From CAYYFX01 sp964571855 (lineage in GTDB: Bacteria > ARS69): 24,198 bases of DNA. Each line of letters begins with the position of its first letter. Position 1 is the stretch's first letter. Both the position numbers and the translations under genes were made by a program. Below the pieces are notes generated by a model, which made no database searches, was not told the DNA's origin, and saw nothing but the letters and a program-made list of their open reading frames with translations. This document shows, in pieces, positions 14,829 through 22,749 of this stretch. The stretch is taken from contig CAZNDO010000033.1 in assembly GCA_964571855.1 (NCBI GenBank), forward strand, positions 1 through 24,198. The letters run 5' to 3'.

Positions 14829-15779
14829 ATGGCCGGCACGAAGTCCCTCGCGCTCGAAGTCATCGTGGCCCGCAGCGCCGGCACGTGCTTCGGCGTGGAG
14901 GACGCCATCGACATGGCCCGGGACAGGAAGCAGGCCATCCTGGGGCCCATCGTGCACAACCGGCTCGTGGTGGAGGGGCTGGCGCGCGAGGGCATCCCGG
15001 TCCTGGAGCGGTACGCCGACCTCACGGCGCTTTCGGGCCAGGGCGTGCGCGAGGTGGTCATCACGGCGCACGGCTACCCGCGGGAGCTGAAGGAGGACCT
15101 CACGCGGCGCGGCATCGTGTACCACGACGCCACGTGCCCCGTGCTGCTGAAGTGGGTGTACGGGAAGATCCGGAAGTTCGAGGCCGACGGGTACAAGGTC
15201 ATCCTGGTCGGGAACCCGGACCACGCGGAGATCATCGCGTCGCGCTCGTACGGCGAGGACATCCACGTGGTGTACTCCGACGAGGCGGTGGACGCGCTGC
15301 CGGACGACCTCGGCCCGAGGACGGTGGCGTTCTGCCAGACCACGATCACGCGCGCGAAGTTCGAGCACATCGTGGAGCGCATCCGGGAGCGGAAGTACCC
15401 GGACCTGAAGGCGGTGGACACGCGCTGCAAGCCGGTGAAGAACCAGCAGGAGGCCGTGGCGCGGCTGGCGCAATGGGTGGACGCCATGATCGTGGTGGGC
15501 GGCTTCAGCTCGTCCAACACCACGAACCTCGCGCGCATCGCGCAGCGGTGGCTGCCGGACCGCACGTACCACGTGGACTCCGCGGACCTCCTGAAGCGCG
15601 AGTGGCTGGACGGGGTGGCGCACCTCGGCATTGCCGCCGGCACGTCCACGCCCAAGGAGCAGATCCAGTCCGTGCAGCGGCGCATCGGCGAGATCTGGGA
15701 GGGGCAGGTGCTCTACCGTCGCGAGGACAAGGACGGCGAGCTGCTGAAGGACGACTTCGGCGAAGACGACGAGCTCTAG
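14829..15779 (+). CDS. ispH: 4-hydroxy-3-methylbut-2-enyl diphosphate reductase
   Basis: 316 residues, the usual IspH length. It is the last enzyme of the MEP pathway, reducing HMBPP to IPP and DMAPP with a [4Fe-4S] cluster. The three cluster Cys are Cys20 (AGTCFGV), Cys103 (DATCPVL) and Cys200 (DTRCKPVKNQQEA). The catalytic Glu is Glu134 in NPDHAEII, with substrate-binding His43, His81 and His132. The phosphate-binding Ser/Asn cluster is GGFSSSNTTNL, and the C-terminal block is GIAAGTSTP. An acidic C-terminal tail of about 20 residues is added. It supplies isoprenoids for lipid carriers that the flanking glycosyltransferases need. A TerB-like gene follows after 12 bases. Confidence 0.95.
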   Translation: MAGTKSLALEVIVARSAGTCFGVEDAIDMARDRKQAILGPIVHNRLVVEGLAREGIPVLERYADLTALSGQGVREVVITAHGYPRELKEDLTRRGIVYHDATCPVLLKWVYGKIRKFEADGYKVILVGNPDHAEIIASRSYGEDIHVVYSDEAVDALPDDLGPRTVAFCQTTITRAKFEHIVERIRERKYPDLKAVDTRCKPVKNQQEAVARLAQWVDAMIVVGGFSSSNTTNLARIAQRWLPDRTYHVDSADLLKREWLDGVAHLGIAAGTSTPKEQIQSVQRRIGEIWEGQVLYRREDKDGELLKDDFGEDDEL

Positions 15780-15791
15780 GCGGCGCCGCGC

Positions 15792-16484
15792 ATGGCCCAC
15801 CAACTCTCCTTCCTCAAGGTCCTGGCCGCGGTCGCGTGGGCCGACGGCGAGATCCGCGAGGAGGAGCGCAACCGCATCAAGACCCTCCTGAACGCGTTCG
15901 AGCCGGACCCCGCGGAGCGGAAGGAGGTGGACGCGCTGCTCGCGCGCCCCGTCGGCTTCGAGGAGGCCGTGGAGCTCACGAAGGCGTTCGCGGCGTCCCT
16001 CGCGGGCCCCGGCGAGCGGCGGCGGCTGCTGGACGAGGTGGAGCGCATGCTCGGGGACGAGGCGCGCCGCACGGACGCGGAGCGCGAGCTGCTGCGGCAT
16101 GTGCGCGCGATCGTGGAGTCGCACGGCCCCATCGACGGCGTTGTGGAGCGGTTGCGCGGGTTGTTCGGCGCGTTCCTCGGCCGGCCCGCGCCGGACCCTG
16201 CCGCGCCGCACGAGGATCGCGACGCCGCGTTCCTCCGCGAGGTGATGGACGACGATCCGGAGCGGGACTCCGACCTGCAGCGCCGGTGCGCGGAGTACTC
16301 GCGCGAGGCCACCATGGGCGACCGGCTGCGCATCGTGGAGACGATGTTCGCGCGCATGGCCGCGGACGGGGCCATCGACAAGCGCGAGGCCGAGCACGTC
16401 CGCCGCGTGGCGGACCTGCTGTGGATCTCGCGCCCGGAGTACCTGGCCGTGCGCGACCGGTACCGCGACCGGATCGAGTCGTGA
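15792..16484 (+). CDS. TerB-like (DjlA/TerB N-terminal type) tandem-domain protein
   Basis: 230 residues, fully helical in appearance, with two copies of the TerB-like metal-binding helical domain. The first holds LKVLAAVAWADGEIREEE (8-25) and the second MFARMAADGAIDKREAEHV (about 186-204), the DG-x-I/D-x-x-E pattern of the family. A charged linker with DRDAAFLREVMDDDPERD joins them. The family occurs in TerB, DjlA and DUF533 proteins, and the role here is unknown. It sits between ispH and a membrane glycosyltransferase, whose GTG overlaps its stop (GTGA). No clear ribosome-binding site precedes the ATG, so it may be translated from ispH ribosomes. Confidence 0.82.
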   Translation: MAHQLSFLKVLAAVAWADGEIREEERNRIKTLLNAFEPDPAERKEVDALLARPVGFEEAVELTKAFAASLAGPGERRRLLDEVERMLGDEARRTDAERELLRHVRAIVESHGPIDGVVERLRGLFGAFLGRPAPDPAAPHEDRDAAFLREVMDDDPERDSDLQRRCAEYSREATMGDRLRIVETMFARMAADGAIDKREAEHVRRVADLLWISRPEYLAVRDRYRDRIES

Positions 16485-18109
16485 CCGGCGGCGCCCGCCG
16501 CGGCGCGGCAATCGCGCTCGTGCCGCTGCTCGTGGCCCTGGCGCTCGCCTCGCGCACGGCGTTCCGCGAATCGTGCACGGTGGACGAGTTCGGCAACCTC
16601 CCGCTGGCCGCGGCGTACTGGCGCGGGAACGGGAACCTGCACATCGACCGCGGCAACCCGCCGCTGACGCGCTGGATCCAGGGGATCCCGCTGCTGGCGG
16701 CGAAGCCGTCGCTCGGGACGTCGCCGGCGGAGCTGGACTCCATCCGCACGTCGTGGGACCTGGGGTACCGCTTCGAGGATGCGCACCGGCGGGACTACCA
16801 CCGGCTGCTCGTGCGCGCGCGCACCGGAACGCTGGCGCTGCTGGCGGTCACGGTGGCGGGCGTGTTCGCGCTGGCGCGGGACCTGTGGGGCATGCGGCCC
16901 GCGCTCGCGGCGGCCACGCTGGCCGCGGTGTGCCCGAACCTGCTGGCGCACGGACGGCTCGTGACCCCGGACGTGGGGCTGGCGGCCTTCGGGGTGTGGA
17001 CGATCTGGGCGGCCGCCCGCGCCTGGCGCCGCGGCGGTGTCGGGTGGGCGGGGGCGGCCGGGGCGCTCGCGGCGGCCGCCACGCTGGCGAAGTTCCCGGG
17101 CCTGCTGTTCGCGGCGGTGGCCGGCGCGGCCGTGGTGCTCCCGCCCGCGCCACGGCGGCTCGCGCGCGGCGCGGCGTTCGCCGGCGCGTTCCTCCTCCCG
17201 CTGTATGCGGCGTACGGCTTCCCGTTGCCGGGGCTCTTCCGCGGCATCCCCACGCCGCTGCCCGGGGACATGGTGGCGGGACTGGAAGCGCAGCTCGCGG
17301 AGGCGCCGTACCCCGCGTTCCTGCTGGGAACGCTGCGCGAGGACGGCGGCTGGGTGCACTACCACCTCGTGGCGGTCCTCGTGAAGACGCCGCTCCCGGC
17401 GCTCGCGCTGTTCGCGTTCGGCGCGTGGTGCGCGCTGCGGGAGCGGCGGCGGGCCGCGCTGCTGCCGCTGCTGGCCGCGGCGGTGTTCTTCGCGGCCTTC
17501 GGCGCGGCCACGCGCAAGAACGTGGGACTCCGCTACGTGCTGCCCGTGCTCCCTCTGCTGCAGGCCACGGCGGCCGCGGCGTTCGTGCCGCGCGCGGGTG
17601 CGCCGCGGATCGCGCGCGCGCTGCCGTGGGCGCTGCTCGCGGGCGCGGGGCTCTCCGGCATCGCGGCGAGCGGCGCGCCGCTGGCGTACTTCAACGGCGT
17701 GGAGCGGCTGCTCGGCGGGAAGCGCGCGGTGCTGGTGGACTCCAACCTGGACTGGGGCCAGGCGCTGCCGGACCTGCGCGCATGGCAGAAGCGCGAGCAC
17801 GTGGACAGCGTGCAGCTCGCGTACTTCGGGCGGATCGACCCTTCGATCTACGGCGTGTCCTGGCACTCGCTGCCGAGCCACCCGGTGCGCGGGCCGGTTG
17901 CCCTCAGCGCCACCTTCGCCGCGGGCCGGCCGTACGCCGTGCTCGTGAAGGAGAAGCCCGGCGCGCGCACGACGCGGGCGTGGAGCAGCCCGGACACCTG
18001 GGCCTGGCTGGCCGGCGTCCCGCCGGACGAGGAGCTGGGCGGCGGCGCGATCCTCGTGTGGAAGGACGTGGGCAAGGCGCGCGACGCGCTGAAACGGAAG
18101 CCGAGGTGA
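16481..18109 (+). CDS. PMT/ArnT-like (GT39/GT83) membrane glycosyltransferase
   Basis: 542 residues, many hydrophobic segments. The first external loop carries CTVDEFGNLPLAAAYW with Asp35-Glu36, the catalytic acidic pair of dolichol-phosphate-mannose-type enzymes, then RGNPPLTRW. A C-terminal part has the recurring VDSNLDWGQALPDL motif (about 417-430) and YFNGVERLLGGK. Such enzymes move a sugar from a polyprenyl phosphate to a protein or lipid outside the inner membrane. The acceptor is unknown. The GTG was chosen because it overlaps the TerB-like stop (GTGA). The stop overlaps the GTG of the HD-domain gene in the same way. Confidence 0.86.
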   Translation: MTGGARRGAAIALVPLLVALALASRTAFRESCTVDEFGNLPLAAAYWRGNGNLHIDRGNPPLTRWIQGIPLLAAKPSLGTSPAELDSIRTSWDLGYRFEDAHRRDYHRLLVRARTGTLALLAVTVAGVFALARDLWGMRPALAAATLAAVCPNLLAHGRLVTPDVGLAAFGVWTIWAAARAWRRGGVGWAGAAGALAAAATLAKFPGLLFAAVAGAAVVLPPAPRRLARGAAFAGAFLLPLYAAYGFPLPGLFRGIPTPLPGDMVAGLEAQLAEAPYPAFLLGTLREDGGWVHYHLVAVLVKTPLPALALFAFGAWCALRERRRAALLPLLAAAVFFAAFGAATRKNVGLRYVLPVLPLLQATAAAAFVPRAGAPRIARALPWALLAGAGLSGIAASGAPLAYFNGVERLLGGKRAVLVDSNLDWGQALPDLRAWQKREHVDSVQLAYFGRIDPSIYGVSWHSLPSHPVRGPVALSATFAAGRPYAVLVKEKPGARTTRAWSSPDTWAWLAGVPPDEELGGGAILVWKDVGKARDALKRKPR

Positions 18110-18681
18110 GCGCGCCCGTCTCGCCCGCGCGCCTCGCGGACGCCGTCCGGCTCGCCGCGGAGCTGCACGCCGGCCAGCGGCGCAAGGGATCGGATGCGCC
18201 GTACGTGGCGCACCTGCTCGCGGTGTGCGCGCTGGTCCTGGAGCACGGCGGCGACGAGTCGCAGGCCGTGGCCGCGCTGCTGCACGACGCCATCGAGGAC
18301 GCCGGCGGCGATTCGGTGCGCGCCGTCCTGCGCGCGCGCTTCGGCGAGGACGTGCTCGCGCTCGTGGAGGGTTGCACGGATACGGACGAGACGCCGAAGC
18401 CGCCGTGGCGCGCCCGCAAGGAGCGCTTCCTGGAGCGCCTGGCCGCGGCATCGCCGCGCGTGCGCCTGGTGGTGGCCGCCGACAAGCTGCACAACGCGGC
18501 GACCACGCGGGCCGACCTGGCCCGCGACGGCGCACGGGTGTGGGAGCGGTTCCGGGGCGGCCGCGAGGGAACGCTCTGGTACTACCGCGCCGCGGTCGAC
18601 GCGCTGCAGCGCGGCTGGTCGCATCCGATCGTGGCGGTGCTGGCCCGCGAGGTGGCGGCCCTGGAGGCCGACGCGGGCTGA
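18106..18681 (+). CDS. Stand-alone HD-domain (p)ppGpp hydrolase-like protein
   Basis: 191 residues, a single RelA/SpoT-type HD domain with no synthetase, TGS or ACT part, comparable in layout to MESH1/small alarmone hydrolases. Expected Mn2+ ligands are His36 (APYVAHLLAV), His60-Asp61 (ALLHDAIED) and Asp126 (AADKLHNA). The substrate loop HAGQRRKGSDAPY is also kept. It probably cleaves (p)ppGpp or another nucleotide in the cytoplasm, tuning the stringent response, but nucleotide specificity is inference. It starts on a GTG overlapping the glycosyltransferase stop (GTGA) and ends the ispH-TerB-GT run. Confidence 0.87.
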   Translation: MSAPVSPARLADAVRLAAELHAGQRRKGSDAPYVAHLLAVCALVLEHGGDESQAVAALLHDAIEDAGGDSVRAVLRARFGEDVLALVEGCTDTDETPKPPWRARKERFLERLAAASPRVRLVVAADKLHNAATTRADLARDGARVWERFRGGREGTLWYYRAAVDALQRGWSHPIVAVLAREVAALEADAG

Positions 18682-19028
18682 GGCCGGAATCGCGCACGGG
18701 CCGCCGGTCCGGAACGTCGTCGAGCCCCCACTCGCCACGAAGATCGTCGGGAGTGCCCCGGGATCTCCTTCCCCTTCGATGGGAGCCCGCCTGGTCCCTT
18801 GCCGGTCGGCCCGGCGCTTTCCGATTCGCCCGGTCCCGCCGCGTTGCCGGCGGCGTTCCCGGGTGGAGCGTGCACTTGACGATACGCAGGAGCGCGGGGA
18901 ACGACGCGGCGGTCGGGACGGATGGCGCGGCGCGCGGGACGAAGGCCCCGCGGACGGGGCCGGGCGGTTCGGAACCCCTTGCGGCGGAACGAGTTGGCCA
19001 GAGGCGGGCCTACCCGTTCCGGGGGGTC
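18682..19028. other. Intergenic region between two convergent genes
   Basis: 347 bases between the HD-domain gene and the LytTR regulator. I found no convincing gene: open frames here have weak codon signal. A perfect short hairpin lies at 18944-18961. TTGACG occurs at 18877 but no suitable -10 follows it at normal spacing. There is no tRNA. Confidence 0.6.
18944..18961 (-). terminator. Possible terminator of the LytS/LytTR operon
   Basis: GGCCCCG and CGGGGCC pair perfectly (7 bp) around a 4-nt loop. On the minus strand, the hairpin is followed by TTCGTCC. It lies about 68 bases past the regulator stop. The T-run is poor, so this is only a candidate. Confidence 0.4.
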
Positions 19029-19820
19029 TCAGGCGCCGCCGGCCAGGAGCCGCTGGAGGCCGTCGCGGTAGCCGCGGCTGGAGGACAGGCGCGTCCCGTC
19101 CTTCAGGACCACCACGTACTCGCCGTGGGTCACGCCCTCGAGCTGGCGGATGCGGTCCACGTTCACGATGAGCCGCCGATGGATGCGCAGGAACCGCTGC
19201 GTGTCCAGGCGGCTCTCCAGCTTGTTCATGGTCTCGCGCAGCAGGTGCGAGTCCTTCCCCACGTGCAGCTCCACGTAGTTGCCGGCCGCCTCGATCCAGT
19301 CCACCTCCTCGGTGCGCAGGAACGAGACGCGCCCGCCGGACTTGATCACCAGCCGGTCCAGCGTCTGCTTCCGCCCCTCGAGGTCCTGCAGCAGCGCGAG
19401 CAGCCGCCCCTCCAGCGCGGACTCGTCGGCGCCGCGCGCGATCTCGCGGCGGGCGCGGTCCAGCGCCTCGCGGAAGCGCTCCTTGTCGAAGGGCTTCAGC
19501 ACGTAGTCCAGCGCGTGCACCTCGAAGGCCTTCACCGCGTACTCGTCGTACGCGGTCACGAAGATCACCCACGGCAGCACCTCGGGCGCCACGCTCTCCA
19601 GCACGGCGAACCCGTCCAGCTCCGGCATCTGCACGTCGAGGAACACGAGGTCCGGGCGGTCGCGCTCAATCGCCTCCACGGCCTCCTTGCCGTTCGCGCA
19701 CTCCCCGACGATGCGGATGTCCGCCTCCTTCGCGAGGAGGTTGCGCACGCGCTCGCGGGCCAGCGGTTCGTCGTCCACCACCAGCGCGCGGATGCCTTCC
19801 GCGCCTCGTCCTTCGGTCAC
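19029..19820 (-). CDS. LytTR-family response regulator
   Basis: 263 residues from GTG. The receiver domain has acidic pair Asp16-Asp17 (VVDDEPLAR), phospho-acceptor Asp62 (FLDVQMPELDG), Thr89 (FVTAYDEYA) and Lys109 (YVLKPFD). The C-terminal LytTR DNA-binding domain (about 155-260) includes EEVDWIEAAGNYVELH and FLRIHRRLIVNVDRI. LytTR regulators bind direct repeats upstream of target promoters. The GTG overlaps the kinase stop (GTGA), giving a kinase-regulator operon. The divergent acyl carrier protein operon is the nearest candidate target. Confidence 0.93.
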   Translation of the reverse strand: MTEGRGAEGIRALVVDDEPLARERVRNLLAKEADIRIVGECANGKEAVEAIERDRPDLVFLDVQMPELDGFAVLESVAPEVLPWVIFVTAYDEYAVKAFEVHALDYVLKPFDKERFREALDRARREIARGADESALEGRLLALLQDLEGRKQTLDRLVIKSGGRVSFLRTEEVDWIEAAGNYVELHVGKDSHLLRETMNKLESRLDTQRFLRIHRRLIVNVDRIRQLEGVTHGEYVVVLKDGTRLSSSRGYRDGLQRLLAGGA

Positions 19821-20962
19821 GGCGTCTCCTCCGTGGACCCGGCCGGCTCGGCCGCGGTCCGGAACGGGATGGTCAGGGTCACGTGCAATCCGCCCTCGCC
19901 CCGGTTCGCGAGCGTGAGCTGCGACGCCGGCCCGTAGAGCTGCGCCAGCCGCGCCCGCGTGTTCGTGAGCCCCACGCCCTCGCGGGCCGGACGGCTGGCC
20001 CCGCGCGGCAGCCCCGGCCCGTCGTCGGTCACCTCCAGCCGCAGCGCCCCGTTCTGCCGGTGCGCGGCGATCCCGATGCGGCCGGCCGCGGCCGACCGCG
20101 CCACCCCGTGGCGGATGGCATTCTCTACGAGCGGCTGCAGGATCAGGTTCGGCACCCGGGCGTCCAGGAGCTCCGGCTCCACGTCCATCCGGACATCCAG
20201 ACGGTCCGCGAACCGGGTCTGTTCGATGTCCAGGTACCGCCGCAGGAAGTCCAGCTCCTGCCGCAGCGTGACCTCCTGGGCGGCCCCGCTCTCCAGGGTC
20301 AGCCGCAGGAAATCCGAAAGGCGCGCCAGCATCCGCTCGGCGGCGTCGATGTCGCGGTGCATGAGGGCGGAGATGGCGTTCAGCGTGTTGAACAGGAAGT
20401 GCGGCTGGAGCTGCATCCGCAGCGCGTGCAGCTGCGCCTGCGCGAGCTGCGTCTCCATGCGGGACACGCGCAGCTCCTCCTCGCGGTAGCGCGTGTAGAA
20501 GTCGAAGGTGTGCCGCAGCACCACCAGCACCCAGTACGTGACCACGCCGAAGTGGAACTTCCCGAAGAACAGCCCCTGCACGAGGCCGGCGAGGCTGGCC
20601 TCCTGCGACGGCACCCACTGCACGTTCCACACGATCGCGCCGTAGATCGTGGAGTGCGCCACGGTGAACGCCAGGCTGAGCAGCAGGTGCACGAACACGT
20701 GGCGCACGGGCAGCCCGCGTCCCAGCGGGAAGCGGCGGGACGCGCGGAACACGAGCGGGCTCAGCCCGGCCCACAGGTACCAGTCCAGGAAGGACCACGA
20801 GAGCGCCTGCGGCCAGGAGATGGGCTGCTGGGTGAGCTGCGACGAGAAGTACAGCCGGTTCGCGAAGAAGAGCGCCACGAGCGTCCACCCGGCCAGCGCC
20901 ACGGCCGCGGCCGGGATCGGCCGGCCCGTGGGGCGCTCGCGGTCGTGGCGGCGGGTGGGCAT
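19817..20962 (-). CDS. LytS/YehU-type sensor histidine kinase
   Basis: 381 residues. The N-terminal half has about four membrane helices (about 18-35, 52-72, 88-112 and 128-150) with no obvious extracytoplasmic sensor. The His_kinase domain has LQPHFLFNTLNAI with His188. The ATPase domain has N-box PLVENAIRHG with Asn281, G-box DDGPGLP (313-319) and GVGLTNTRARL (329-339), all LytS/YehU features. It phosphorylates the LytTR regulator that follows. GGAG precedes the ATG by 8 bases. A candidate promoter lies at 21003-21031. Confidence 0.93.
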   Translation of the reverse strand: MPTRRHDRERPTGRPIPAAAVALAGWTLVALFFANRLYFSSQLTQQPISWPQALSWSFLDWYLWAGLSPLVFRASRRFPLGRGLPVRHVFVHLLLSLAFTVAHSTIYGAIVWNVQWVPSQEASLAGLVQGLFFGKFHFGVVTYWVLVVLRHTFDFYTRYREEELRVSRMETQLAQAQLHALRMQLQPHFLFNTLNAISALMHRDIDAAERMLARLSDFLRLTLESGAAQEVTLRQELDFLRRYLDIEQTRFADRLDVRMDVEPELLDARVPNLILQPLVENAIRHGVARSAAAGRIGIAAHRQNGALRLEVTDDGPGLPRGASRPAREGVGLTNTRARLAQLYGPASQLTLANRGEGGLHVTLTIPFRTAAEPAGSTEETP

Positions 20963-21002
20963 GGGAACTCCGGGACCGGTGGGGGCGTGCGGGGCCGGTC
21001 CG

Positions 21003-21031
21003 ATCGTAGCCACACGCGGCTCCCGCCGGAA
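21003..21031 (-). promoter_or_regulatory. Candidate promoter of the LytS/LytTR operon
   Basis: On the minus strand, TTCCGG (21026-21031), a 17-base spacer and TACGAT (21003-21008). The -35 is weak. It lies about 40 bases before the kinase ATG. Confidence 0.4.
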
Positions 21032-21155
21032 GGGCCGCCGTCGTGCTTCCACGGCGCGGCCGGGGGCGTCCGTCCCGCGCCGCCCCCGGACGGACCCGCG
21101 CCGCGCCGGGCCGGGCGGGGCGGCCGCGGCGCCCGGAGGCGCTTCCGCGGCGCCG

Positions 21156-21164
21156 TGATACACT
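21156..21164 (+). promoter_or_regulatory. Candidate extended -10 for the acyl carrier protein operon
   Basis: TGATACACT fits an extended -10 (TG, one base, TACACT). No clear -35 lies at normal spacing. It would give a leader of about 85 bases that holds two tandem AAGGGCGCCG units (21191-21211), able to fold as a GGCGCC hairpin. Confidence 0.3.
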
Positions 21165-21190
21165 GCCCGGCCGCCGCGCGGGGACGCCGC

Positions 21191-21211
21191 AAGGGCGCCG
21201 GAAGGGCGCCG
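21191..21211 (+). repeat. Tandem 10-bp repeat in the acyl carrier protein leader
   Basis: AAGGGCGCCG occurs twice, at 21191-21200 and 21202-21211, separated by one base. The two self-complementary GGCGCC cores (21194-21199 and 21205-21210) form a 6-bp hairpin or a direct-repeat binding site. LytTR regulators bind paired direct repeats, but the usual LytTR site has about 12 bases between half-sites, so this is suggestive at most. Confidence 0.45.
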
Positions 21212-21256
21212 CGACGCCGCCCCCGCGCCACCGCCCGCCGCGGAAGGGGGAACCCC

Positions 21257-21505
21257 GTGGAAGACGTGATCCTGGACTACATCCGCAAGGAGTACCTGGA
21301 CGAGGACGACGACCTGGAGCTGGACGCGGACACGCCGCTCATCTCGGGCGGGATCGTGGACAGCTTCAGCATGGTGAGCCTCCTGCGGTTCCTGGAGAAG
21401 AAGTACGGCGTGCGGATCCCGGACGAGGCCGCCACCGCCGACGCGTTCGACACGGTGAAGGGCATCGTGGCCGTGGTGAACGCGCACCGGAAGGCCGCGT
21501 CATGA
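21257..21505 (+). CDS. Acyl carrier protein
   Basis: 82 residues from GTG. It shows an acidic four-helix ACP with the phosphopantetheine Ser36 in GIVDSFSMVSLLRFLEKKYG and the following RIPDEAATADAFDTV. Such proteins carry acyl or aminoacyl groups as a thioester on the prosthetic group. The motif is DSF rather than the DSL of fatty-acid ACP, and it is not in a fatty-acid cluster, so it is probably a dedicated carrier. A GAAGGGGG ribosome-binding site precedes the GTG. The stop overlaps the next gene's ATG (ATGA), so it is coupled to the Kbl-like enzyme, its likely partner. Confidence 0.9.
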   Translation: MEDVILDYIRKEYLDEDDDLELDADTPLISGGIVDSFSMVSLLRFLEKKYGVRIPDEAATADAFDTVKGIVAVVNAHRKAAS

Positions 21506-22749
21506 CGTACCCCGCCGCCGTCCGCGACGCCTACCGCGCGGAGCTCGGGACGATCCGGGAGAAGGGCATCTTCAAGGAGGAGCGGTACCTCCACTCGCCG
21601 CAGAGCGCGGACATCCGCGTGGAGTTCCCCGCGGGCGCCGCCCTCCAGCGCGTCGTGAACCTCTGCGCGAACAACTACCTCGGGCTGTCCAGCCACCCCG
21701 ACGTGGTGGCCGCCGCGCACCGCGGCCTGGACGAGCGCGGCTACGGCATGTCCTCCGTGCGCTTCATCTGCGGCACGCAGGACGTGCACCGCCGCCTGGA
21801 GGAGAAGCTGACCGCGTTCCTCGGCACCGAGGACACCATCCTCTTCCCGAGCTGCCTGGACGCGAACGCCGGAGTGTTCGAGGCGGTGCTCGGGCCGGAG
21901 GACGTGATCATCTCCGACCGGCTCGTGCACGCCAGCATCATCGACGGCATCCGCCTGTGCAAGGCGATGACGGACACGTACAAGCACGCGGACATGGCGC
22001 ACCTCGAGGAGAAGCTGGTCGAGCACGCGGAGCGGCGCGTGAAGATGATCGTGACCGACGGCGTGTTCAGCATGGACGGGGACATCGCGCCGCTGGCCGA
22101 GATCTGCGACCTGGCCGACAGGCACGGCGCGCTCGTGTTCGTGGACGACAGCCACGCGTCCGGCTTCCTCGGGAAGACGGGCCGCGGCACGCACGAGCAC
22201 TGCGGCGTGCTGGGCCGCGTGGACGTGATCACGACCACGCTGGGGAAGGCGCTGGGCGGCGCGAGCGGCGGCTGCGTGTCGGGGCGCCGGGAGATCGTGG
22301 AGCTCTGCCGGCAGCGCGCGCGGCCGTACCTGTTCAGCAACGCCGTGCCGCCGCCCATCGCCTACGGCGCGATGGCGGTGCTGGACCTCGTGAGCGCCAG
22401 CACCGAGCGCCGCGACAAGCTGGAGCGCAACACGAAGTTCTGGCGGAAGGCCCTGGCGGACGCGGGCTTCGTCCTGAAGGAGGGCGACAGCCCCATCGTC
22501 CCGGTGATGCTCTTCAACGCGAAGCTGAGCCAGGACATCGCCCGCGACCTCTACGCCGAGGGCGTGTACGTGATCGGCTTCTTCTTCCCGGTGGTGCCGG
22601 CGGGGCAGGCGCGCATCCGCACGCAGCTCTCCGCCGACCACGAGATCGCGGACCTCGAGCGCGCGGCGGCGGCGTTCCGCAAGGTCGGGGAGCGGTACGG
22701 CATCCTCGGCCTGGACAAGAAGGGCATCCTGGCGAAGTACGGGCCGTGA
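21502..22749 (+). CDS. kbl: Kbl-like alpha-oxoamine synthase (glycine C-acetyltransferase)
   Basis: 415 residues. A PLP enzyme of the alpha-oxoamine synthase family, which condenses an acyl thioester with an amino acid. The blocks KGIFKEERY, CANNYLGLSSHP (55-66), SSVRFICGTQDVH (84-96), HASIIDGIRLCKA (143-155), VDDSHASGF (214-222) and TLGKALGGASGG (246-257, with PLP Lys249) closely follow E. coli Kbl as I remember it, down to its SVRFICGTQD. Predicted activity: 2-amino-3-ketobutyrate plus CoA to glycine plus acetyl-CoA, in threonine breakdown, or its reverse. Oddities: no threonine dehydrogenase is adjacent, an acyl carrier protein overlaps its start, and the C-terminus has about 15 extra residues (LDKKGILAKYGP). 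It overlaps the next gene (GTGA). An acyl-ACP-using synthase, as in sphingolipid pathways, is the alternative. Confidence 0.88.
   Translation: MTYPAAVRDAYRAELGTIREKGIFKEERYLHSPQSADIRVEFPAGAALQRVVNLCANNYLGLSSHPDVVAAAHRGLDERGYGMSSVRFICGTQDVHRRLEEKLTAFLGTEDTILFPSCLDANAGVFEAVLGPEDVIISDRLVHASIIDGIRLCKAMTDTYKHADMAHLEEKLVEHAERRVKMIVTDGVFSMDGDIAPLAEICDLADRHGALVFVDDSHASGFLGKTGRGTHEHCGVLGRVDVITTTLGKALGGASGGCVSGRREIVELCRQRARPYLFSNAVPPPIAYGAMAVLDLVSASTERRDKLERNTKFWRKALADAGFVLKEGDSPIVPVMLFNAKLSQDIARDLYAEGVYVIGFFFPVVPAGQARIRTQLSADHEIADLERAAAAFRKVGERYGILGLDKKGILAKYGP

Noticed and set aside
18753..18763. Possible second copy of part of the 200-bp palindromic element
   Set aside because: Only 11 bases (GTGCCCCGGGA) match the element. 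That is plausible by chance in GC-rich DNA and the flanks differ.
18780..19028. Possible small gene in the HD/LytTR intergenic region
   Set aside because: The open frame has poor third-position GC, Arg-rich composition and no ribosome-binding site, and it continues antisense into the regulator gene.
21502..22749. Serine palmitoyltransferase as primary call
   Set aside because: The diagnostic stretch reads SVRFICGTQD as in Kbl, not the GSRFLNGT pattern I recall for bacterial serine palmitoyltransferase. It is kept only as an alternative because of the ACP neighbour.
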